From Clostridium massiliamazoniense (GTDB taxonomy: Bacteria > Bacillota > Clostridia > Clostridiales > Clostridiaceae): a DNA stretch of 64,000 nucleotides. The notes under the pieces were generated by a model. That model was given only the letters and a program-made list of their open reading frames with translations. It was not told the DNA's origin and did not search any database. This document shows positions 28,090 through 37,628 of the stretch, piece after piece. The first letter of the stretch is position 1, and the number at the start of each line of letters is the position of its first letter. Where the stretch lies: assembly GCF_001403635.1 (NCBI RefSeq), contig NZ_LN879468.1, forward strand, positions 930,001 through 994,000. The letters are read 5' to 3'. The translations under genes were made by a program, and so were the position numbers.

Positions 28090-28121
28090 GTTACCAAACG
28101 CTTATTGGTAACTACACCTCC
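28090..28121 (-). promoter_or_regulatory. mraY leader: strong Shine-Dalgarno separated from the start by a hairpin
   Basis: On the minus strand GGAGGTG (complement of 28115-28121) is 33 bases before the mraY ATG. GTTACCAA and TTGGTAAC form an 8 bp perfect stem with a 7-base loop (28090-28112) between them. If folded, the hairpin would bring the Shine-Dalgarno to an effective distance of about 10 bases from the start. Confidence 0.55.
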
Positions 28122-28139
28122 TTAAAATAACTATTAGGT

Positions 28140-29495
28140 TTATACTAGCACCTTTGTTATTTCTTCAAATTTTAATCCTCTTGATGCCTTTATTAATATA
28201 ATATCATCTTCTTTAATAAAAGCTTTTAAACTTTTTATTAAGTCTTCTTTACTTTCAAAGTAATAAGCATTTTCTCCGAAACCTTCTTTAAAATATTGAG
28301 TTTCTGGACCAAATACAAATAATGCATCAATATTTTTTTCTTTAGCGTATTCACCAACTTCTCTATGACAGCTTTCTGATTTTGTTCCAAGCTCCTTCAT
28401 TGTTCCTAAAACAGCAATATGTCTTTTTCCTTCAATTGTCATGAAAACATCTATAGATGTTCTTGCAGCCTCTGGACTTGAATTGTAACAATCATTTAAA
28501 ACTGTATATCCATTAGCTTTAATAAGTTCTAATCTCATTCCTGTTGAGTCTATTTTTTCAAGACCTTTTTTCATTTCTTCAGTTGTTACTCCAAGTTCTT
28601 TAGCTATAGCATAACCTAACATAAAGTTACTTACATTATGCTTTCCTGGCATTGGAAGAGAAAATTCTATTTCCTCACCATTATCTATAACTTTGAATTC
28701 TGAGGCTAATTTATCTGTTTTTACTTCAGTTGCTCTTAAATTTAAGTTTTCTGAGAATCCTGTCTTGATAAGTTTAAATCCTAAATTATCTAATTTTCCT
28801 AATCTTTCATCATCACCATTTACAACAAGTAAATTTTCTTTTCCAAAAAGCTTAGTTATTTCCATTTTAGCTTTTAAAATATTGTCCTGTGTCTTTAAGT
28901 GTTCTAAATGAACAGTTCCAATATTAGTTATCATAGCTACTTCTGGTTTAGCAATACTTGCTAAATATTCTATTTCACCTAGATGGTTCATTCCCATTTC
29001 GATAACAGCAATATCATAAGAACTATCTAATTCTAAAACCATAAGAGGAACCCCTATATGATTATTAAAATTCTCTTTTGTTTTGAACACATTGTATTTT
29101 CCACTTAATAAAGCAGTAACAATATCCTTAGTTGAAGTCTTACCAACAGAACCTGTAACTCCAACAACTCTTATTCCAAGCTTTTCTCTATAAAATCTTG
29201 CTATATCACCTAAAGCTTTTAATCCGTCTTCAACTTTAATAACACCAATATTTTCATCTAACTCTGTAGTGTCTAATAAAACTTCATCTACGATTACTAA
29301 AGAAGCTCCCTTTTCTATAGCAGCCTTTGCATATTCATTACCATTGAATGTTTTTCCTTTTAAGGCAAGGAATATACTATCTTTTTCTATTTTTCTTGTA
29401 TCAGTGAATAATTTTTTTCCAACGTAGTTTTTAGGATTTTTAATTATTTCTCCCTCAGTTGCTTTTACTATTTCTTGAAAACTTAATTCTAACAT
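28140..29495 (-). CDS. murF: UDP-MurNAc-tripeptide:D-Ala-D-Ala ligase
   Basis: MurF adds D-Ala-D-Ala to the UDP-MurNAc tripeptide in the cytoplasm. This 451-residue Mur ligase has the ATP loop GVTGSVGKTSTKDI near residue 115, the conserved AVIEMGMNHLGEIEYL near 165, and NDCYNSSPEAARTSIDVF near 332. It is 12 bp downstream of murE. A leader of about 58 bp separates it from mraY. murD, the next ligase in many dcw clusters, is missing. Confidence 0.95.
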   Translation of the reverse strand: MLELSFQEIVKATEGEIIKNPKNYVGKKLFTDTRKIEKDSIFLALKGKTFNGNEYAKAAIEKGASLVIVDEVLLDTTELDENIGVIKVEDGLKALGDIARFYREKLGIRVVGVTGSVGKTSTKDIVTALLSGKYNVFKTKENFNNHIGVPLMVLELDSSYDIAVIEMGMNHLGEIEYLASIAKPEVAMITNIGTVHLEHLKTQDNILKAKMEITKLFGKENLLVVNGDDERLGKLDNLGFKLIKTGFSENLNLRATEVKTDKLASEFKVIDNGEEIEFSLPMPGKHNVSNFMLGYAIAKELGVTTEEMKKGLEKIDSTGMRLELIKANGYTVLNDCYNSSPEAARTSIDVFMTIEGKRHIAVLGTMKELGTKSESCHREVGEYAKEKNIDALFVFGPETQYFKEGFGENAYYFESKEDLIKSLKAFIKEDDIILIKASRGLKFEEITKVLV

Positions 29496-29507
29496 AATAA
29501 CCTTCTC

Positions 29508-30956
29508 CTATTTATCTAAAATTTCATAAACAACTTTTCTTTCATCAAAGTCTATTGTACCTGTAGCTAATATTTGATATGTTTCATGACCTTTTCCTGC
29601 TATTAATATTACATCATCCTTCTTTGCAATACTCATAGCCTTTTCTATAGCATCATATCTTTGTTCTACAACCATATAATTATCATAATTTAAGCCATTT
29701 ATTATATCATTTATTATAGCCATAGGTTCTTCTGTTCTTGGATTATCAGATGTTACTACTGCAATGTCTGATAGTTTACAAGCTATTTCACCCATTTGAG
29801 GTCTTTTTACCTTATCTCTATCTCCACCACAACCAAATACAGTTATGATTCTGCCCTTTGCAAATCCTTTTATAGTCTCTAATATATTTTCAAGACCATC
29901 TGGTGTATGTGCATAATCAATTATTATACTATAAGGTAAATTTCTTTCCTTTGCAACCATTTCACATCTTCCTGGAATTGTTACATTACTTATTCCTTCT
30001 TTTATAAACTCAAGGTCTATTCCTAACTTATAAGCTGTTAATATACAACCTAAGGCATTATGAACATTATATAATCCAGGTATGTTTATAATGAATTTTT
30101 CAGAATTATTGTTTATATCTAACTTAAATTCTGACCCATTTGAACTACTTTTAACCTCATAAGCTTTAAATTCTGAATTTTTATTTATAGAAAAAGTAAC
30201 TTTATCTAATTTATTTTTATTTAAGTCCTCTAAAACTCTTTCACCATAAGAATCATCTAAATTAACTAAAGATAATTTTGAATTTTTAAATAACTTAAAC
30301 TTTGCATTGTAATAATTATCAAAAGTCTTATGGAAATCTAAATGATCTCGTGTTAAGTTAGTAAATATTCCAACTTCAAATTCAATTCCATAAACTCTAT
30401 ATAGGTCTAAAGAATGAGATGAAACCTCCATTACACAATACTCAACACCTTCTTTTACCATTTCCGCAAAAAGCTCATGTAATTCAAATGATTCAGGTGT
30501 TGTTCTCTCTGTATGGATTTTTTTATCACCAATATAATTTGCAATAGTTCCTATAAGTCCTACCTTTTTCCCTGCTTTTTCTAATATTGATTTTATAATA
30601 AAAGCAGAGGTTGTTTTTCCATTAGTCCCAGTTATCCCTATTATCTTTAACTTATCTTTTGGATTATTAAAGAAATTAGAAGACATTTCTGCAAGAGCCT
30701 TTCTTGTATTATCCACTTTTATTATGGTAACATCAGCATCTATATTTTTATCCTCTTCTAATACTATAACTTTAGCTCCCTTTTCTATAGCATCTTCTAT
30801 GAAGCTATGTCCATCAACTTTAAATCCCTTTACACAAAGAAATAAATCACCGTCTTTAACTTTCCTATTGTCATAACAAAGATTTTTTATTTCTACATCT
30901 TCGCTACCCTTTACTAAACTATACTTGCTATTTTTTAACAAATCTTTTAAAAGCAT
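29508..30956 (-). CDS. murE: UDP-MurNAc-L-Ala-D-Glu:diaminopimelate ligase
   Basis: MurE adds the third amino acid of the peptidoglycan stem peptide. This 482-residue ligase has the ATP loop GITGTNGKTTSAFI near residue 110, MEVSSHSLDLYRVYGI near 177, and SDNPRTEEPMAII near 405. The DNPR motif marks the diaminopimelate-adding subgroup rather than the lysine-adding one. Stereochemistry of the DAP cannot be read from this. It precedes murF and follows spoVD after a weak hairpin. Confidence 0.95.
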   Translation of the reverse strand: MLLKDLLKNSKYSLVKGSEDVEIKNLCYDNRKVKDGDLFLCVKGFKVDGHSFIEDAIEKGAKVIVLEEDKNIDADVTIIKVDNTRKALAEMSSNFFNNPKDKLKIIGITGTNGKTTSAFIIKSILEKAGKKVGLIGTIANYIGDKKIHTERTTPESFELHELFAEMVKEGVEYCVMEVSSHSLDLYRVYGIEFEVGIFTNLTRDHLDFHKTFDNYYNAKFKLFKNSKLSLVNLDDSYGERVLEDLNKNKLDKVTFSINKNSEFKAYEVKSSSNGSEFKLDINNNSEKFIINIPGLYNVHNALGCILTAYKLGIDLEFIKEGISNVTIPGRCEMVAKERNLPYSIIIDYAHTPDGLENILETIKGFAKGRIITVFGCGGDRDKVKRPQMGEIACKLSDIAVVTSDNPRTEEPMAIINDIINGLNYDNYMVVEQRYDAIEKAMSIAKKDDVILIAGKGHETYQILATGTIDFDERKVVYEILDK

Positions 30957-31010
30957 ACTTCCACTCCTTAAATACTATGCTTAAGCATTCGAATTAATTC
31001 TTAAAACACA

Positions 31011-31039
31011 AGCATGTGAAGAAAGTATCTCCACATGCT
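31011..31039 (-). terminator. Weak terminator-like hairpin between spoVD and murE
   Basis: AGCATGTG and CACATGCT form an 8 bp stem with a 13-base loop, followed on the minus strand by TTGTGTTTT. It may be an attenuating signal rather than a full stop. Closer to murE, a perfect 12-base palindrome ATGCTTAAGCAT lies at 30977-30988. Confidence 0.45.
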
Positions 31040-31052
31040 AATTTACTCTAAA

Positions 31053-33233
31053 TTAATCTGCGGTTAATGTAAATGTTATAGAGTCACCTCTCTTTATGAC
31101 TTCTCCACTTTGAATACTTTGCTTTGAAATGACCCCCTCGCCCTCAAAGCTACCATAAAGCCCTATCTTGTCCAATATGCTTTCTGCCATATCTTTTGTC
31201 AAGCCTATTAGGTTTGGAACTATAACATCTTTATTATAGTTTGAACTCTCTCCACTGTAAAGACTTATCTCTGTGCCACTATTAACTGTATAACCTGCTT
31301 TTGGAACCATATCTGCTATATATTCATCTTTCCCTTCAATCTTAACCTTTAAACCAGCCTCTTCTAAAGCCTTTTTAGCTTCTTCCGTTTTAAGTCCTCT
31401 AACTTCTGGAATTATAACATCATTGCTCTCATCATTGTCTGATACACCAAAGGCTTCTGGTCCCATATAATTAAAAATATCTTCGAATACTGTCTTAGCT
31501 AAAGGTGCTGCTATTTGTCCTCCATAATAAGCTCCTGCTGTAGGATTATCTATAGAAACAAAAACTGTTACTTTTGGATTATCACAAGGAGCCATACCTA
31601 TAAATGAAGCTACATATCCTCCGCCATATCCCCCTGTTTCTTTCACCTTTTGTGCTGTTCCTGTTTTACCACCAATTCTATATCCCTCTATATAAGCTTT
31701 TTTTCCACCACCAGTAGATACTACACTTTCTAATATCCCTCTTAATGTCTCTAAAGTTTCTTTACTTACTATATTTTCTTTTACCTTTGGTTCAAAGGTT
31801 TCATCCACAATAGTTTCTCCCTTTTCATTTACATGTCTTACCTCTTTCATAAGATGTGGTTGTATTAAGTTCCCCCCATTAGCAATTGCATTAAAAGCTG
31901 TTAAAAATTGAATCATATTAATAGTATTAGTTTGACCAAATGAAATTGTTGCTAAATCTGTTTCACTTATTTTATTTGCTTTTTTTATTATTCCATTAGC
32001 CTCACCAGGTAAATCAACACCTGACTTTGTTCCTAATCCAAATTTTTTAATATATTCTGTAAGTTTCTCAGCTCCAAGTGCTTCTCCAAGCTTCATAAAA
32101 CCTACATTACAAGAGTTTTTAACTATGTCTTCAAAAGTCTCTTCTCCATGACCTCCTCTTTTCCAACATTTAATATTTCTACCACCTATATTAAGACTTC
32201 CTCCACAATTATATTTCTCTCCTTTATTTGCTACCCCTTCCTCTAAAGCTGCTGTAGCTGTTATTACCTTAAAAATTGACCCTGGTTCAAAAGTATCTGA
32301 AACGGCTCTATTTCTCCACATTTTTTGTAGCTTTTCACCATCTGTATTTCCAACAAAATCTTCAAAGCCTTCAAAGGGTTTATTAGGATCGAAACTAGGT
32401 GAATTTGCCATAGCTAATATTTCACCATTGGTAGGGTCCATTATTATTATACTTACAGCATCTGCTTGCTCTTTTTCTTGAGTATATTTTGCAGACTTTT
32501 CAGCAAAGGACTGTAACTTTTCATCTATTGTTGTTACTACATCCTTTCCATCAACTGGTGCTGTAAAACTTGAAATTATTTCATCTTTATCTTCTCCCTC
32601 TTTAGCTATTTCAGTTATTCTCACCCCTGGTTTTCCAGCTAAAACATTATCATAAATAAGCTCTAAACCATTTAGACCTTTACCATCTGAATTTGTATTT
32701 CCTAAAACATGTGCTAAAAATTCATTATTTGGATAATATCTTTTAGTATCTGCTGAAACCATAACACCATCTATATTTAATTCCTTTACTTTATCAGCAT
32801 GTTCCTTGTCTATTCTTCTCGCCACTATAGCCCCTTGAGCTGGTGCTCCTGAAGGTAATCTATAATTTAATTGCTTTAATACTTTTTCATATTCCATCTC
32901 TAAAGCTTCACTTAAGTCTTTAGCTAAAGTTTCATTAGTGGTTCCTTTTTCCTTATTATATTTACTTACAGCCTTTAAATCTAAATCTACCCTATATACA
33001 TTACCACTTACAGCTAATTCTACTCCATTTCTATCTAATATTTTTCCTCTCTTAGCAGATATTTTAACATCACTTGTCCACTGTTCCACTGCCATTTTGG
33101 AATACTCATCATTTTTAAATATCATTATATAAGATACTCTACCTGTTAGTGTAACTAAAACAAAAGTAATAATAACTAAAATTAAGATAATTCTCTTTTT
33201 AATTGTTATGTTATTATCAAACTTTCCACTCAA
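31053..33233 (-). CDS. spoVD: PASTA-domain class B penicillin-binding protein (SpoVD by synteny)
   Basis: This is a 726-residue transpeptidase with one membrane helix at about residues 13-30 and a dimerisation region. Its active-site motifs are SIFK at 319-322, SCN at 374-376 and KTG at 523-525. Two PASTA domains occupy about residues 605-726. The start is a TTG after GGGAGGTGG. In Bacillus, spoVD lies between pbpB and murE, the same place as here, so a role with SpoVE in spore cortex synthesis is likely. Its paralogue lies immediately upstream. Confidence 0.88.
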   Translation of the reverse strand: MSGKFDNNITIKKRIILILVIITFVLVTLTGRVSYIMIFKNDEYSKMAVEQWTSDVKISAKRGKILDRNGVELAVSGNVYRVDLDLKAVSKYNKEKGTTNETLAKDLSEALEMEYEKVLKQLNYRLPSGAPAQGAIVARRIDKEHADKVKELNIDGVMVSADTKRYYPNNEFLAHVLGNTNSDGKGLNGLELIYDNVLAGKPGVRITEIAKEGEDKDEIISSFTAPVDGKDVVTTIDEKLQSFAEKSAKYTQEKEQADAVSIIIMDPTNGEILAMANSPSFDPNKPFEGFEDFVGNTDGEKLQKMWRNRAVSDTFEPGSIFKVITATAALEEGVANKGEKYNCGGSLNIGGRNIKCWKRGGHGEETFEDIVKNSCNVGFMKLGEALGAEKLTEYIKKFGLGTKSGVDLPGEANGIIKKANKISETDLATISFGQTNTINMIQFLTAFNAIANGGNLIQPHLMKEVRHVNEKGETIVDETFEPKVKENIVSKETLETLRGILESVVSTGGGKKAYIEGYRIGGKTGTAQKVKETGGYGGGYVASFIGMAPCDNPKVTVFVSIDNPTAGAYYGGQIAAPLAKTVFEDIFNYMGPEAFGVSDNDESNDVIIPEVRGLKTEEAKKALEEAGLKVKIEGKDEYIADMVPKAGYTVNSGTEISLYSGESSNYNKDVIVPNLIGLTKDMAESILDKIGLYGSFEGEGVISKQSIQSGEVIKRGDSITFTLTAD

Positions 33234-33256
33234 CCTATACCACCTCCCAAAAAAAT

Positions 33257-33290
33257 AAGGATATACCTAAAATAGATATATCCTTAAATA
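33257..33290 (-). terminator. Terminator between the two PBP genes
   Basis: AAGGATATA and TATATCCTT form a 9 bp stem. It is followed on the minus strand by TATTTTTTT, just before the spoVD ribosome binding site. Confidence 0.65.
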
Positions 33291-33326
33291 ATATGTTTCT
33301 GAAACATAATAAATTCATTTCTTTTT

Positions 33327-35564
33327 TTATTTTTTCAAAGTAAATGTTATTTTACTAGCTGAACTAACCTTAGTTCCCGGTCTTTCTTTTTGTTCTTTTA
33401 TTAGATCACCTTCACCTTTAAAAATACCTGTTAACCCTATTTTATTAAGCATTTTTTCTGTCATTTCCTTTGAAAATCCTGTAAAGTCAGGAACAACAAC
33501 TTCCTTCTCATGTGCTGGTTTTTCACTTACTTCTATCTTTACCTTTTCTCCTGTTCCTATAACTGAACCTGGAATTGGACTAATAGATTTAACAAATTTT
33601 CCTTCACCAACTTTTTGAAATTCTAAATTATTCTCTTTAAGTATGACTTCAGCAGATTTTACTTCCTTTCCCCTTACTTCTGGAACTATAGTTGAATTTG
33701 TTGATTTTGTTTCAAAATTAATCTTTTCTGGACTTTGGTAATTAAAAATTCCTTCTAATACCCTCTTTGCCACTGGAGCTGCAACTATTCCTCCACTATC
33801 TGCAGTTGCATTTGGTCCATCTATAGTTACTAATATAGTAACCTTTGGATTATCAGATGGTGCTTCTGCTATAAAGGAAGCTATTTTTTCTTTTCCATAA
33901 GCCCCTGTGTCAGAATTAACAGTTTGTGCTGTACCAGTTTTTCCTCCAACATTATAACCTTCTATAAAGGCTCTTTTACCAGTTCCATTATCTACAACAT
34001 CTTGAAGCATAGCTCTTATTTTTTTTGAAGTTTCTTCACTTATTACTTTACTTTTCTTAGGCTCATTTTTCTCATCTATTACTCTTACTCCACTGTCATC
34101 TAAGTGAGTTATTTCCTTCATAACATGAGGTTCTACTAAAGTTCCTCCATTTACTGTAGCATTAAAAGCTGACAATAACTGAACCATAGTTACAGCATTA
34201 GTTTGTCCAAATGAAATAGTAGCTAAATCTACTATACTCATTTCCTCTAATTCCTTTATTATTCCCTTAGATTCTCCTGGTAAGTCAATTCCTGTTGATT
34301 GACCAAAACCAAAAGCCTTAACATACTTTTGAAGCTTTTCTTTACCAAGCTTCATTCCAATATCAATAAATGCAGGGTTACAAGAATTATTTAAAGCTTG
34401 CATAAAGGTCTGTGCTCCATGCCCCTCTCTTTTCCAACAATTTATCCTTCTTCCTGCAACTTCTTTATATCCTGGACAGTAATAACTTTCACCATTTCCT
34501 GCAACACCCTCTTCTATAGCTGCCGCTGCTGTTATTACTTTAAAAGTTGATCCTGGTTCATACATATTAGATACTATTCTATTTCTCCACATTTGTTGTA
34601 TTTTTTCACTTTCATTTTTCCCACTAAAACTTTCAAATCCCTTTCTTGGCTCATTTGGATTAAATGATTTTTCACTAGCCATAGCTAGTACCTCACCATT
34701 ATTAGGATCCATAACTAATATATTAACACTTTGAGCATTTTCATCTTTTAATGCTTGCTTAGCTTCTTTTTCCGCTAAATATTGTATCTTTTCATCTATT
34801 GTTAACACTAAATCCTTACCTTGAACTGGCTCTGTATAATCTTCTTTTCCAAAAGGGTTACTTTCTCCTATTTTAACTCCGGATAATCCAGCTAAGACAC
34901 TATTATATTTTAATTCTAAACCAATTAATCCCTTTCCATTTGAATCTAATGTTCCTAAAGTATGAGCTAATAAAGAATCATTTGGGTAATATCTTTTTGT
35001 ATCTTCAGATATAATCACTCCCTTTATATCTAAAGCTTTTATTTTATCCGCTGTAGCTTTATCTATTTGTCTTGCAAGCTCTACCCCAACTATATTCTTC
35101 TTATCTATTATCTTTAAAATATCTTCTGGCTTTTTATTTAAAGCCACTCCTAAATCTTTAACTAGTTTATCAGTTTCTTCTTTTTCTATAGCTTTTTTAT
35201 CTATTTTTCCTGTTTTAGTTTTTATACTCTTTTCAATTCTATTCTTTATAGTTGTTTCTAAAGTTTTTAAATCTATATCAACTCTATAAACATCTCCACT
35301 TACAGCTAATTCACTACCATTTCTGTCTAATATTTTTCCTCTTTTAGCTTTTATCTCAACTTCCTTAGTCCATTGCTCTTCTGCTTTTTTTCTATATTCA
35401 TTACCATGAACTAAAGTTATCCATGTCAATCTAACTATTAAAAAAAACATAAGGAAAACTATAAAAGAATTACAAAGTATAATTCTCTTTTTATTTTTCT
35501 TAGTTACCTTTCTACCTGCTTTTTTATCTTCCCTTTTATTTTTACTCCTATTAAGTTTTCTCAC
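33327..35564 (-). CDS. pbpB: PASTA-domain class B penicillin-binding protein (PbpB/FtsI type)
   Basis: This 745-residue division transpeptidase has a very basic N-terminus, a membrane helix at about residues 29-50, a pedestal domain longer than that of its neighbour, and the active-site motifs STFK, SCN and KTGTAQ. Two C-terminal PASTA domains are present. Placement after ftsL and before spoVD matches Bacillus pbpB, the divisome PBP2B. The GTG at 35564 is 6 bases after GGGGGG and is preferred to a TTG one codon earlier. Confidence 0.88.
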   Translation of the reverse strand: MRKLNRSKNKREDKKAGRKVTKKNKKRIILCNSFIVFLMFFLIVRLTWITLVHGNEYRKKAEEQWTKEVEIKAKRGKILDRNGSELAVSGDVYRVDIDLKTLETTIKNRIEKSIKTKTGKIDKKAIEKEETDKLVKDLGVALNKKPEDILKIIDKKNIVGVELARQIDKATADKIKALDIKGVIISEDTKRYYPNDSLLAHTLGTLDSNGKGLIGLELKYNSVLAGLSGVKIGESNPFGKEDYTEPVQGKDLVLTIDEKIQYLAEKEAKQALKDENAQSVNILVMDPNNGEVLAMASEKSFNPNEPRKGFESFSGKNESEKIQQMWRNRIVSNMYEPGSTFKVITAAAAIEEGVAGNGESYYCPGYKEVAGRRINCWKREGHGAQTFMQALNNSCNPAFIDIGMKLGKEKLQKYVKAFGFGQSTGIDLPGESKGIIKELEEMSIVDLATISFGQTNAVTMVQLLSAFNATVNGGTLVEPHVMKEITHLDDSGVRVIDEKNEPKKSKVISEETSKKIRAMLQDVVDNGTGKRAFIEGYNVGGKTGTAQTVNSDTGAYGKEKIASFIAEAPSDNPKVTILVTIDGPNATADSGGIVAAPVAKRVLEGIFNYQSPEKINFETKSTNSTIVPEVRGKEVKSAEVILKENNLEFQKVGEGKFVKSISPIPGSVIGTGEKVKIEVSEKPAHEKEVVVPDFTGFSKEMTEKMLNKIGLTGIFKGEGDLIKEQKERPGTKVSSASKITFTLKK

Positions 35565-35628
35565 CAATGTCCCCCCTAAAATACTATAACCTTTTTCACT
35601 AATTTCTATATTTGTTAAAAATCAAAAA

Positions 35629-35678
35629 AGTTGTATTAAAAGAAAATTATTATATAATATCTAACTTCTAATACAACT
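35629..35678 (-). terminator. Terminator-like stem between ftsL and pbpB
   Basis: AGTTGTATTA and TAATACAACT form a perfect 10 bp stem with a 30-base AT-rich loop, followed on the minus strand by TTTTTTGATTTTT. The long loop makes efficiency uncertain. Confidence 0.6.
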
Positions 35679-35698
35679 CCTAAATAAATATTCTAATT

Positions 35699-36127
35699 TT
35701 AATTTCCTGTGACAATATTATTTTCTGCCCCTTTAATATTATTAAAATCCATTATATCATCACTTTCTGGCTTAACCATATTTAATTTCTCTTTTGCTAT
35801 TTTTTCTATTTTTTCTAAAGAAGAATTCTTTAGGAGCTTTATTTTTAAATCTTCATTTTTTTCTCTAATTAATTTTGAATCTGCCTTTAACTCATTAACT
35901 TTACTTTTAGCATTATATATTTTCATATCTCTACTTATAGTAATGGCTCCTGTTATAAATAGTAACATCGCAACTAATAATACACTGTTTTTTAACTTCT
36001 TATCTTTTATTTTCTTCTTTCTAGCTTGTTTTCTTAAATATAGTTCTTTACTTCTTTTTCTCTCAACACCTGATTTTTCTCTTTGTGGTTTTACCTGCTC
36101 ATATCCTCTATAATCCCTTAATCCCAT
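35699..36127 (-). CDS. ftsL: FtsL-like cell division protein
   Basis: This 142-residue bitopic protein has a basic cytoplasmic N-terminus, a membrane helix at about residues 47-62 (NSVLLVAMLLFITGAI), and an extracellular coiled coil of about 35 residues (KSKVNELKADSKLIREKNEDLKIK, in part). Sequence is weakly conserved in this family, so the call depends on topology and on the fixed position between rsmH and a class B PBP. FtsL joins DivIC and DivIB to activate septal synthesis. Confidence 0.85.
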   Translation of the reverse strand: MGLRDYRGYEQVKPQREKSGVERKRSKELYLRKQARKKKIKDKKLKNSVLLVAMLLFITGAITISRDMKIYNAKSKVNELKADSKLIREKNEDLKIKLLKNSSLEKIEKIAKEKLNMVKPESDDIMDFNNIKGAENNIVTGN

Positions 36128-36159
36128 TTTTTTTCACTTCCCTTAATTATAAACATAGC

Positions 36160-37092
36160 TTATAGTTTTTCTAAAACTCTTAATTTTGCACTTCTACTTC
36201 TTGGATTTTCCTCTAATTCTTCCTTTGATGCCTCAATTGGTTTTCTTGTTATGATTTTAACTATTGGTTCATTATTACAAACGCATATTGGAAATTCTCT
36301 TGGACAAGTACATGGATTAGTTAATTCTTTATATGTTGTTTTAACTATTCTATCCTCTAAAGAATGGAATGTTATTATTGCCATTCTTCCACCCTTATTT
36401 AATTTTTCCACACCATCTTTTATAGTTTTAGATATAATAGATAATTCTCTATTAACTTCTATTCTTATAGCTTGAAAAGTTCTTTTTGCTGGATGTGGCC
36501 CTTCTCTTCTCGCTTTAGCTGGAATAGCTGCTTTTATTATGTCAACTAATTCTAATGTTGTTTTTATTTCCCCTTCTTCTCTTGCCTTAACAATAAAAGA
36601 TGCTATTCTTTTAGCAAATTTTTCTTCCCCATAGTCTCTAATAATTTTATATAAATCATCTTCTGAATAGCCATTAACTACATCATAAGCTGAAAATTCA
36701 AGTTCTCTGTTCATTCTCATATCTAGTGGTGCATCTTGCATATAACTAAAGCCTCTTTCAGCAGTGTCTAATTGATAAGAAGAAACTCCTAAATCAATTA
36801 ATATACCATCTACACCCTCTAGACCTAAGTTCTCTACAACATCTTTTATATTCTCAAAATTACTATGAACTAATGTAGCATTATTATAATCTTTTAGTTT
36901 CTCTCCCGCTGCTTTAAGTGCATCCTTATCTTGGTCTATTCCAATTAATCTTCCCTTATTACTAAGTCTTTTTATTATTTCTTTTGAATGACCGGCTCCA
37001 CCTAAAGTACAATCAACATAAATTCCATCTTCTTTTATATTAAGCCCTTCTAAACATTCATCTAAAAGAACTGATATATGTTTAAATTCCAT
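36160..37092 (-). CDS. rsmH: 16S rRNA (cytosine1402-N4)-methyltransferase
   Basis: This 310-residue RsmH (MraW) has SAM motif [18 protein letters not shown] near residue 23, [18 protein letters not shown] near 100, DAPLDMRMN near 124, and a C-terminal [12 protein letters not shown] motif near 245. A Cys cluster ([14 protein letters not shown]) lies near 265. It N4-methylates C1402 in the ribosomal P site. It begins the division cluster; mraZ, the usual upstream gene, is absent. Confidence 0.95.
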   Translation of the reverse strand: MEFKHISVLLDECLEGLNIKEDGIYVDCTLGGAGHSKEIIKRLSNKGRLIGIDQDKDALKAAGEKLKDYNNATLVHSNFENIKDVVENLGLEGVDGILIDLGVSSYQLDTAERGFSYMQDAPLDMRMNRELEFSAYDVVNGYSEDDLYKIIRDYGEEKFAKRIASFIVKAREEGEIKTTLELVDIIKAAIPAKARREGPHPAKRTFQAIRIEVNRELSIISKTIKDGVEKLNKGGRMAIITFHSLEDRIVKTTYKELTNPCTCPREFPICVCNNEPIVKIITRKPIEASKEELEENPRSRSAKLRVLEKL

Positions 37093-37455
37093 TTTTATTC
37101 TCCTTATGCTCTCTTGCTATTCAAATTTAAAGTTTTCTTTAGTATCTGCTTTTAAAATTTTTCTCTAAATTAATTTTAAAATTTATTAAATAAAAACTAT
37201 TTTAAATAATCATTTTTTAAAATTAAATAAATATAATAGTAATTTAATCAATTTTAAAATATTACCTATATTATAATTTACACTATTTTTACTTATCTTT
37301 GCAACATATTTACAAGAGTTTAAAAGACTTTTATCAATTTTTCTTTTCAATTCTTATATTTTTTAAATTTCCATATTTATATTTACTATATTCTCAACTT
37401 AAAAATTTCTTAAGTCCCTTTCACCATTTAACCTCCAAATATGTAATATACTGTT
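37093..37455. other. Non-coding region upstream of rsmH
   Basis: This 363 bp stretch is very AT-rich and has no reading frame, ribosome binding site or clear hairpin. It should hold the promoter of the division cluster on the minus strand, but no single -35/-10 pair stands out. The usual mraZ gene is not here, nor is a decayed copy visible. Confidence 0.5.
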
Positions 37456-37484
37456 TTGACACACTTTTTTTCATGTAGTAAACT
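37456..37484 (+). promoter_or_regulatory. Promoter of the selenocysteine tRNA
   Basis: A perfect TTGACA (37456-37461) is followed by exactly 17 bases and then TAAACT (37479-37484). The expected start point, near 37491, lies about 17 bases before the mature tRNA 5' end. Confidence 0.7.
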
Positions 37485-37507
37485 TTATAAGTGACTTCAA
37501 AAACTAT

Positions 37508-37604
37508 GGGAGTAGATAAGGTCTGGTGTCCTTACAGGTCTTCAAAACCTAGTTGTGGTACTAATACTATCATAGGTGGGTTCGATTCCCACATATTCCC
37601 GCCA
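37508..37604 (+). tRNA. selC: tRNA-Sec (anticodon TCA)
   Basis: This 97-base gene has an unusually long variable arm and an encoded CCA. The anticodon loop is CTTCAAA with anticodon TCA, reading UGA. The acceptor GGGAGTA pairs with TATTCCC (one G-T), extended by an eighth position as in Sec tRNAs, with discriminator G as in Escherichia coli. TAAGG/CCTTA forms the D stem, GTGGTA/TACTAT the variable stem, and GTGGG/CCCAC the T stem with loop TTCGATT. The length is close to the 95 bases of E. coli selC. It implies selenoprotein synthesis in this organism; selA, selB and selD are not in the window. Confidence 0.93.
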
Positions 37605-37628
37605 AATAATCGAAATTTAATATTTCAA

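Noticed and set aside
35709-36113. 134-residue plus-strand reading frame opposite ftsL
   Set aside because: It is a mirror of the Lys/Glu-rich ftsL coding sequence and has no initiation signal.
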